Shown here: positions 7,688-12,895 of the stretch, in pieces | How positions within the stretch are numbered: position 1 is the first letter of the stretch | How the letters are laid out: each line of letters begins with the position of its first letter | Assembly: GCA_012523875.1 (NCBI GenBank) | Contig: JAAYSW010000141.1 | Coordinates: 1 to 12,895, forward strand | Direction of reading: 5' to 3' | Source: Clostridiales bacterium | GTDB lineage: Bacteria; Bacillota; Clostridia; Oscillospirales; Ruminococcaceae | DNA length: 12,895 nt | The notes under the pieces: generated by a model | Told to the model about the DNA's origin: nothing | The model's database searches: none | What the model saw: the letters and a program-made list of their open reading frames with translations, nothing else | Program-made: the position numbers and the translations under genes

Positions 7688-8656
7688 TTGAGTAGGAATG
7701 TAAAAATAACAAATAATTCAACTGTTTTAAAAATAAGAAGTATCATGCATGAAATCAAGAAAGTTGTTATAGGTAAGGATGAAGTCATAGCTAAAACTTT
7801 GCTTGCAATTATATCTAAGGGGCACATACTTATTGAGGACATTCCTGGTGTAGGTAAAACTACACTTGCACTTGCTTTTTCTAAAGCACTTTCGCTAAAC
7901 TATCATAGAATGCAATTTACCCCCGATGTGTTGCCTACTGATGTTACAGGATTTACTATATTTAATAAAAATACAGGCAACTTTGATTATAAGCCCGGTG
8001 TTGTTATGTGTAATCTTTTTCTCGCAGATGAAGTAAATAGAACTTCAAGTAAAACTCAATCAGCATTGCTTGAAGTCATGGAGGAAAGCAAGGTAACAGT
8101 GGACGGAATTACTCGTGAATTGCCTAATCCGTTCATAGTAATTGCGACACAAAACCCCATTGGTTCAATCGGTACGCAAATGCTTCCTGAATCACAGTTG
8201 GATCGATTTACGGTTAAACTTAGTATGGGTTATCCTGATATAAATAGTGAAATTAATATTATTAAATCAAAACAGAACAACAACCCTATGTCGCAAATAA
8301 ATTCCATAATCTCAATTGACGATATCCTTTATATGCAATATCTTGCTGATTGTGTTTATATTGATGATAAAATATATTTATATATTGCAAGGCTAGTTGA
8401 GGCAACAAGAAACCATCCTTTGATTAAGCTTGGAGTAAGCCCTAGGGGAACTATAGCATTGACCAGTATGGCTAAATCCTCTGCATTAATGAGAGGGCGT
8501 GATTTTGTCATTCCTGATGATGTTACATTTATATTTAAGGATGTTGTTGAACATAGAATATTATTAAATTCTAAAGCTAGGATTAATGATGTAACTGTAC
8601 AATCAATGCTTTCAGAAATTATTAATAATATACCTGTACCTGAAATAAGCATATAG
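7688..8656 (+). CDS. MoxR-family AAA+ ATPase (TTG start)
   Basis: 322 aa from a TTG at 7688, chosen because AAAGGAAG (7673-7680) lies 7 bases before it; the earlier in-frame TTG at 7658 coincides with the predicted transcription start. MoxR ATPases are cytosolic hexameric AAA+ machines thought to act as chaperones or assembly factors for partner proteins, often DUF58 or VWA proteins encoded next door. Visible motifs are Walker A PGVGKTT (Lys57), RMQFTPDVLPTDVTGF, Walker B LFLADEVNR (Asp114, Glu115), SALLEVMEE, sensor 1 IATQNP, LPESQLDRF and the C-terminal GVSPRG segment. Length and order fit a complete family member. The DUF58 gene starts 8 bases after the stop, so the two are co-transcribed and probably translationally coupled. 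Confidence 0.95.
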   Translation: MSRNVKITNNSTVLKIRSIMHEIKKVVIGKDEVIAKTLLAIISKGHILIEDIPGVGKTTLALAFSKALSLNYHRMQFTPDVLPTDVTGFTIFNKNTGNFDYKPGVVMCNLFLADEVNRTSSKTQSALLEVMEESKVTVDGITRELPNPFIVIATQNPIGSIGTQMLPESQLDRFTVKLSMGYPDINSEINIIKSKQNNNPMSQINSIISIDDILYMQYLADCVYIDDKIYLYIARLVEATRNHPLIKLGVSPRGTIALTSMAKSSALMRGRDFVIPDDVTFIFKDVVEHRILLNSKARINDVTVQSMLSEIINNIPVPEISI

Positions 8657-8664
8657 GTGATATT

Positions 8665-9852
8665 ATGGCTAAACGGATATTAATTTACTTAACAATTGTA
8701 TTTTTTTCTATATGTTTTTTTATATTATATATCGATTTATTCTCTCTTATTATTCTTGTGATTGCTATTGCTTATCCTTTTGCAATGTTTGCCTTGCTAG
8801 TTATTGTAAGAAAAAACACCAATGTTAATTTAATATCAAAGAATATAGTTTCTGCTAAGGGTTCAGATATAGATATTAAAGTTACCATAGATAATAAAAG
8901 CCACTTCCCTATTCCAAATGCTATCTTAAATATTGAATATAAAAGCACATTCGAAAATATAACGGATAAGCTTACAGCCATTATTCCAATTCAAGCTCGA
9001 AATCAACAAGAAGTTAATTTTAGGTTATCCTCAAAATATTGCGGTAAGGTTGAGATCGGCTTAAATAATATAACTATAATGGATTATTTAAAACTATTTT
9101 CTATTAAAATTATACCTGTGCAGCCAGTTGTGAGTATTATTGTTACACCTGATTGTCACCCGATTGATGCATGCCTTTCTAACAGTATCTCTGAAAATCA
9201 AGAAAATGATGTGTTTTCAAAAACTAGGGGTGGAGATGATCCATCCGAAGTTTTTAATATTAACGAGTACCGTGAAGGGGATAAAATAAACAGAATCCAT
9301 TGGAAATTAAGTGCTAAGGCTAATTCCCCTATGGTCAAAGAATACAGCCATCCAATCACAAATAGTACATTAATTATCTTTGATTTATGCTGCGGTGAAA
9401 CGAGTGATAATATTATTGCTACTCTTGATACTCTCATGGAAACATTATTATCAATATCTTTTTTTCTTGTGGAGAATGGTGCCATTCATACAGTGGCTTG
9501 GTATAATCAATTAAGTGAAGGATTGGAGATAGAGATTATAAACAATGAGGATGATATATTTAAACTGCTTGGGAACATTTTTAATACAAATAGTTATCTT
9601 AGCCAGCCCCATACATTAATTAAATATGCTAACAGTGGAAGCACTCATCAATTTGCCCATGCAATCCATTTGACTGCTTATTCTAATCCAGATTTTATGC
9701 ATATATTTTCTGATATTGAAAATTGCCTAAAACTCTCCCTACTTTTAATTGAAGAAAAAGATAGCTCTACTATAAATAATCATTTAGATATAGACACTGT
9801 TAACATAGGGATTGGCAAGGTAAGACAGTGTCTAGCTGAGTTTGTTATATAA
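8665..9852 (+). CDS. DUF58 domain membrane protein, MoxR partner
   Basis: 395 aa, ATG; a GGTGAT sequence overlapping the previous stop serves as ribosome site. Two hydrophobic helices lie at about 5-48. The DUF58 signature follows in the middle: RGGDDPSEVFNINEYREGD (from Arg188) and INRIHWKLSAK (His212), then a von Willebrand A-like C-terminal half (STLIIFDLCCG, with Asp in the usual place for a degenerate metal site). DUF58 proteins typically sit between a moxR gene and a transglutaminase gene, as here, and are presumed clients or partners of the ATPase. The sequence gives no catalytic motif. The next gene begins 21 bases later with its own AAAGGAAT site. Confidence 0.93.
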   Translation: MAKRILIYLTIVFFSICFFILYIDLFSLIILVIAIAYPFAMFALLVIVRKNTNVNLISKNIVSAKGSDIDIKVTIDNKSHFPIPNAILNIEYKSTFENITDKLTAIIPIQARNQQEVNFRLSSKYCGKVEIGLNNITIMDYLKLFSIKIIPVQPVVSIIVTPDCHPIDACLSNSISENQENDVFSKTRGGDDPSEVFNINEYREGDKINRIHWKLSAKANSPMVKEYSHPITNSTLIIFDLCCGETSDNIIATLDTLMETLLSISFFLVENGAIHTVAWYNQLSEGLEIEIINNEDDIFKLLGNIFNTNSYLSQPHTLIKYANSGSTHQFAHAIHLTAYSNPDFMHIFSDIENCLKLSLLLIEEKDSSTINNHLDIDTVNIGIGKVRQCLAEFVI

Positions 9853-9873
9853 TTCATAAAAGGAATTAAAATT

Positions 9874-12393
9874 ATGTTTAAACGCACTAACACTAATACA
9901 AATGTTGAGCTGCCTAAAAATAGCATAACTGTAAAAGACCATATATCACTTTCTGTTTTTAGAAAACAAGAGTTTACTTTTAAATATTTATCATTAATTC
10001 TAACTGCTTTTTTAGGGTGCTTTGGTAGCATTTATAGTTTTATTAGTATATTTAACTTTAGATTTTATGAGGCTGGATTATTCTTTTATTTAATTATCTT
10101 TTTCATGCTATTTGTAATAATGTTTTTATTGCCTAAAAAATTTCTTTTTGCATTAATCCCTACCTCATTAGTGTACATTGCTTTGATTAAAAAATACTGG
10201 GATGCTTATATAAACGGTTTTCAATCGGTGTTTAATAAAATCTATAATACAATAAATTATTCAAATATAGAATATTATAAAGTTAGCCCGAGAATATCTA
10301 TCTCAGACTGTACTACTACCTTTTTGGTGTTTTCATCATTTATTCTAGTTATGTTTATTTGTTATTTTGTAATTGTTAAACCTAATTTTTTAATATGTTT
10401 CCTTTTTACCTTTCCATTATTGGAGCTTGGCTTGTATAATGGATTTGCACCTAAATATATGTTTGGCTTTATGCTTATTTCATTCTGGATTGCTATGATT
10501 GTTATGCAAAACTCCAGTTATACCGAATATGCAAGCAAAACAAATGCAAATTTTCTTAGAAAAAACAATAACTTTTATTCTAAACCTAATATTAAATTCA
10601 GAGTTGATGGGCTTAGCACAATATGGGCAATTACTTTTTCCCTATCTATCCTAATATTAACAAACGTTGTTATTAATATTATTAGTTATCAGCGTCCACA
10701 ATCCATTAATAATATTCGTTCAAATGTAAAAACTGCTGTTGAGGAGTTTTCCATTGATGATATTCAAGGTAGCATCGGGAGAATTAAATCTTCAATTACA
10801 AAGGATCCAGCGAGCAATCCTAATAGCGTAAAGCTAGGACAATACAGCTCCCTCAAACATAAAAATACAACTGATTTAGTTGTTAATGTTTCATATAACC
10901 CCCACGAAACTATATATCTAAAGAATTATGTTGGATCTGTCTATACTGGGAGCAGTTGGGATGTGATTCCAAGAGAAAAGTATAATGAATATTCTTCAGT
11001 TTTTGATAAAATAGAATTATACAAATATTATCCTCAAGACTTTTTACTGTATAATAATATAGAATTTACAAATCCTTTTTATACAAATTCTATTAAAATT
11101 ACTCCTAGTTATAAATATCATAATGCTAACTTTGTGCCATATTATTCTCTTAATAAAGATGATGAATTTATTTATATAGATGATACTACTATTGCTTTAG
11201 ATAATAAACAGGAATATGACTTTAAGATAAAAAATATAAAGGGTCCTTATGGCACTGTTGATAATTTTGAGGATTATTATAAAATAAATTCTTTTAACAA
11301 GTACAGTATTGAAAGCTCTTATAGTGATTTTGTTTATGATAATTATATGTCACTTCCCAAGGGTAATAACATGGATGAACTTTATCAGCATTATTCATAT
11401 ATTTTTGAAAGTAATAATCCTCCGTACATAGTACTTTCTGAAATTCAGGATGCCTTGGCAAGGGATGCTAAATATAGCTTATCTCCTGGTAAAACCCCTA
11501 GGAATAGAGATTTTGTAAATTATTTTCTATTGGAAAATAATGAAGGATACTGCACGCATTTTGCCTCAGCAGGAGCTATACTTGCTCGAATGGCTGGGAT
11601 TCCAACAAGGTATGTTACAGGTTATATTGTTCCGAAATCAGAATTTAACCCTGCAAATAAAACTCAGGATTCCTCATATAAAATTAATGTTAAAGATAAA
11701 TATGCCCATGCATGGGTTGAAGTTTATCTTGATGGTATCGGTTGGTTACCATACGAATTTACTCCTGGCTACAGTGATGGTGATGCACCAGAAGAAGAAA
11801 CCAAGGAGACTAAGAAGGCTAAAGAAACAAGTGCCACTAAAAAAACTGTAGAAAAAACGACACCTGCAGCTAAGGATAGCAGACCTACAGCATCAGAATC
11901 AAAGCAAACATCTACTTCTAAGGCTGATGATGCAGGTGTTGCACCAAAGAAAAATGCTTTTGAAAACTCTATTGGTTATACTATTATGCTTGTACTTTTA
12001 ATTATAATGCTAACGGTGATATTTATAATATTCAAGAGAAAAATCATGCTTTCTAGGACTTATAAAGGCTTTAAAAGTGATAATAATAACTTAAATATCA
12101 TAAATTTATATTCATATATAACACAAATACTCGCCTTTACTGGCATTGAAAATAATAATATGCAGTATTTAGATTTCGCTAATTATGTTGAGTCTAACTC
12201 TATGTTCCTTAAAAAAGATGAAATGAAAATAATTGTTAATTATGTCCTTAAAGCAGGGCTAAGTGAGCATATTAGTAGCCAAGAGGAAGTTGATTTTATG
12301 CTTTCAGTTGCAAGAAGAGTTGTTTATGATGTTTATAACCAACAATCATTATCGAAAAAACTTCAAATGAAATATGGTTTTAACTTCTTATAG
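9874..12393 (+). CDS. Multi-pass membrane protein with extracytoplasmic transglutaminase-like (cysteine protease fold) domain
   Basis: 839 aa. About six or seven transmembrane helices lie within residues 37-271, then an outside region to ~690. The transglutaminase core has the nucleophile in NEGYCTHFASAGAILARMAGIP (Cys560), His612 in YAHAWVEVY and Glu628 in LPYEFTPGY, where many transglutaminases have Asp; acidic Glu is, to my knowledge, common in this bacterial group. A low-complexity linker rich in Lys, Thr, Ala, Ser and Glu (~635-690) leads to a last transmembrane helix (~700-723) and a cytosolic tail of ~115 residues resembling the C-terminal region of TgpA-type proteins. These enzymes may be amidases, proteases or cross-linkers at the cell envelope; the substrate is unknown. 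It ends the MoxR-DUF58 operon. No terminator hairpin follows until 12584. Confidence 0.93.
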   Translation: MFKRTNTNTNVELPKNSITVKDHISLSVFRKQEFTFKYLSLILTAFLGCFGSIYSFISIFNFRFYEAGLFFYLIIFFMLFVIMFLLPKKFLFALIPTSLVYIALIKKYWDAYINGFQSVFNKIYNTINYSNIEYYKVSPRISISDCTTTFLVFSSFILVMFICYFVIVKPNFLICFLFTFPLLELGLYNGFAPKYMFGFMLISFWIAMIVMQNSSYTEYASKTNANFLRKNNNFYSKPNIKFRVDGLSTIWAITFSLSILILTNVVINIISYQRPQSINNIRSNVKTAVEEFSIDDIQGSIGRIKSSITKDPASNPNSVKLGQYSSLKHKNTTDLVVNVSYNPHETIYLKNYVGSVYTGSSWDVIPREKYNEYSSVFDKIELYKYYPQDFLLYNNIEFTNPFYTNSIKITPSYKYHNANFVPYYSLNKDDEFIYIDDTTIALDNKQEYDFKIKNIKGPYGTVDNFEDYYKINSFNKYSIESSYSDFVYDNYMSLPKGNNMDELYQHYSYIFESNNPPYIVLSEIQDALARDAKYSLSPGKTPRNRDFVNYFLLENNEGYCTHFASAGAILARMAGIPTRYVTGYIVPKSEFNPANKTQDSSYKINVKDKYAHAWVEVYLDGIGWLPYEFTPGYSDGDAPEEETKETKKAKETSATKKTVEKTTPAAKDSRPTASESKQTSTSKADDAGVAPKKNAFENSIGYTIMLVLLIIMLTVIFIIFKRKIMLSRTYKGFKSDNNNLNIINLYSYITQILAFTGIENNNMQYLDFANYVESNSMFLKKDEMKIIVNYVLKAGLSEHISSQEEVDFMLSVARRVVYDVYNQQSLSKKLQMKYGFNFL

Positions 12394-12414
12394 AACATTT
12401 TACAACATTATATT

Positions 12415-12442
12415 TATTTGTGCTTGACTTTTTTCACAAATA
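12415..12442. repeat. Inverted repeat flanking the -35 box of the hydrogenase-regulator promoter
   Basis: TATTTGTG (12415-12422) and CACAAATA (12435-12442) are perfect 8-bp inverted copies separated by 12 bases that contain the -35 hexamer TTGACT. The position fits a repressor operator. The TTGTG...CACAA half-sites recall redox-regulator sites, but the 12-base spacing is longer than the usual 8 for Rex or CRP/FNR-type sites. Confidence 0.45.
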
Positions 12443-12452
12443 GGTTTATTAT
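12424..12452 (+). promoter_or_regulatory. Promoter of the hydrogenase-regulator transcript
   Basis: TTGACT (12424-12429), an exact 17-base spacer and TATTAT (12447-12452). Expected start is near 12459, giving a leader of about 170 nt. A second possible -10, TATAAT at 12567-12572, has only a poor -35 (TTGGAA, 20-base spacer) and would start transcription just before the terminator hairpin. Confidence 0.75.
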
Positions 12453-12465
12453 TAATGTAGTCATA

Positions 12466-12537
12466 ATGAACGGAAGGATTTATTCTCTCGTTGATTATTT
12501 AATTGTATGTTTATCGAATTGCAGAGATTATTCTTAG
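12466..12537 (+). CDS. Possible 23-codon leader peptide (speculative)
   Basis: ATG at 12466 to TAG at 12535-12537. The peptide has Tyr6, Tyr11 and Tyr22, Cys15 and Cys19, Ser7, Ser17 and Ser23. The stop falls on the first base of attenuator segment 2, and the frame covers segment 1, as in classical amino-acid attenuators. Against it, no Shine-Dalgarno sequence precedes the ATG, and the predicted transcript start lies only about 7 bases upstream. Tyr codons (TAT) are frequent by chance in DNA this rich in A and T. Confidence 0.25.
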   Translation: MNGRIYSLVDYLIVCLSNCRDYS

Positions 12538-12583
12538 CAATTGGAAAACAACTAACTTTATTTTAATATAATGTGTTAGCTGT

Positions 12584-12617
12584 ATCCGATTGCGTAAGTT
12601 TATGCAATCGGATTTTT
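12584..12617 (+). terminator. Rho-independent terminator inside the hydrogenase-regulator leader
   Basis: ATCCGATTGC (12584-12593) and GCAATCGGAT (12604-12613) pair perfectly over 10 bp and extend by three more pairs to an AGTT tetraloop; TTTTT ends at 12617. It may also end read-through from the upstream operon, which has no terminator of its own. Confidence 0.92.
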
Positions 12618-12630
12618 GTGTGAGGTGTTT

Positions 12631-12876
12631 ATGGAACAGAAAATTGCTGTTGTTGGTATTGTTTTAGATGAAATTGATAAATCTGATAGAGTAAATTCAA
12701 TTTTACATGAGTACAATAAAATTATTATTGGCAGAATGGGTTTGCCTTACAAGGAACGGAATATTTCTGTTATTTCCGTTGTTGTTAATGCAACAGTTGA
12801 CGAAATAAGCAGTTTAACTGGTAAGCTAGGGCAAATAAGAGGTGTTTCGGTTAAGGCTGCCATCTCTAAACACTAA
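12631..12876 (+). CDS. TM1266-type iron-only hydrogenase system regulator (small ferredoxin-fold protein)
   Basis: 81 aa from ATG at 12631, with a TGAGGTG ribosome site at 12621-12627. The longer frame from TTG at 12616 is rejected because that codon lies in the terminator T-run. The sequence fits the short TM1266 family (putative iron-only hydrogenase system regulator): KIAVVGIVLDE, then ILHEYNKIIIGRMGLPYKERNISVISVVV, DEISSLTGKLGQIRGVSVKAA. The fold is an ACT/NikR-C-like alpha-beta sandwich with no DNA-binding domain. Members are usually encoded with hydE, hydF and hydG, the [FeFe]-hydrogenase maturation genes, and are thought to regulate that system, but the mechanism is not established. 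The leader upstream carries an attenuator, so expression is probably conditional. A strong ribosome site 12 bases after the stop shows the operon continues beyond the window. Confidence 0.85.
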   Translation: MEQKIAVVGIVLDEIDKSDRVNSILHEYNKIIIGRMGLPYKERNISVISVVVNATVDEISSLTGKLGQIRGVSVKAAISKH

Positions 12877-12888
12877 TTAAAAATGATT

Positions 12889-12895
12889 GGAGGGA
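12889..12895 (+). promoter_or_regulatory. Ribosome binding site of a following gene outside the window
   Basis: GGAGGGA ends the window, 12 bases after the preceding stop. The start codon should fall within roughly ten bases past the edge. Family context suggests a hydrogenase maturation gene, which cannot be checked here. Confidence 0.7.

Larger units (their letters stand above)
12459..12630 (+). promoter_or_regulatory. Attenuator leader with mutually exclusive hairpins upstream of the hydrogenase regulator
   Basis: Four segments alternate in pairing. Segment 1 AATTGC (12517-12522) pairs with GCAATT (12537-12542); after an A-A mismatch, GAGA/TTCT (12524-12527 with 12532-12535, outer pair G-T) continues to a TTAT loop. 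Segments 3 and 4 form the terminator (12584-12613). Alternatively segment 2, GCAATTGGA (12537-12545), pairs with segment 3, TCCGATTGC (12585-12593), over 9 bp with one wobble. Inside that, ACA-CTAAC/GTTAG-TGT (12548-12556 with 12575-12583) extends the antiterminator with one mismatch. Because the terminator ends 13 bases before the start codon, read-through must be conditional for the gene to be expressed. It fits no riboswitch class I recognise; the signal could be a metabolite, a protein or translation of a leader peptide. Confidence 0.65.

Noticed and set aside
8356..9485. Open frames of 70-100 codons on the - strand inside the MoxR and DUF58 genes (for example 8356-8652 and 9198-9485)
   Set aside because: They mirror well-supported genes, lack ribosome sites and encode no recognisable protein.
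11540..11851. 103-codon + strand frame inside the transglutaminase gene
   Set aside because: It overlaps the catalytic core of a clearly conserved protein and has no ribosome site.
12415..12442. Canonical Rex or CRP/FNR operator
   Set aside because: The half-sites are similar, but the gap between TGTG and CACA is 12 bases instead of 8.
12616..12630. Longer TTG-initiated form of the TM1266-type regulator
   Set aside because: The TTG is within the terminator T-run and would lack a ribosome site; ATG at 12631 has one and gives the usual family length.
12883..12895. ATG at 12883 as the start of the next gene
   Set aside because: It has no ribosome site, and the GGAGGGA right after it is better read as the ribosome site of a start beyond the window.

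Overview
The window is strongly AT-rich, all genes lie on the + strand, and starts sit behind AAGGAG-type ribosome sites, with one TTG start. Together with a type I dockerin, a LacI-sensor/GGDEF fusion and a TM1266-type hydrogenase regulator, this points to an anaerobic, low-GC Gram-positive bacterium of the class Clostridia, probably one that degrades plant polysaccharide with a cellulosome. No rRNA, tRNA, insertion sequence, CRISPR array or phage gene was seen.

Layout. (1) 1-2421: the 3' part of proA (proline synthesis), then 12 bases later a single-pass membrane protein of unknown function, closed by a strong terminator. (2) 2557-3500: a promoter, a leader of about 175 nt that can fold on a 12-bp closing stem, a small secreted beta-helix-repeat protein, and a terminator. 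(3) 3629-5785: a promoter and a cytosolic protein with a LacI/periplasmic-binding-type sensor, a middle domain and an intact GGDEF domain, then a terminator. (4) 5861-7555: a secreted family 10 pectate lyase with a beta-sandwich module and a C-terminal dockerin. (5) 7622-12393: a near-consensus promoter driving a tight three-gene operon of MoxR-type AAA+ ATPase, DUF58 protein and transglutaminase-core membrane protein. (6) 12394-12895: a promoter, a leader with a four-segment attenuator, a TM1266-type iron-only hydrogenase system regulator, and the ribosome site of a further gene beyond the window end.

How parts may work together. The pectate lyase would act outside the cell in a cellulosome-like complex. 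The neighbouring cytosolic sensor could report an imported sugar as cyclic-di-GMP, though only proximity supports that link. The MoxR-DUF58-transglutaminase trio is a recurrent bacterial module whose biological job is unsettled. The last gene belongs to a family normally found with the hydE/hydF/hydG maturation genes of [FeFe]-hydrogenase.

The most unusual signal is the leader at about 12459-12630. Segments 1:2 and 3:4 form two hairpins, 3:4 being a terminator ending 13 bases before the start codon, while 2:3 form a competing antiterminator. A 23-codon open frame ends exactly at the start of segment 2, which is the geometry of classical translation-coupled attenuation; however, that frame lacks a visible ribosome site.
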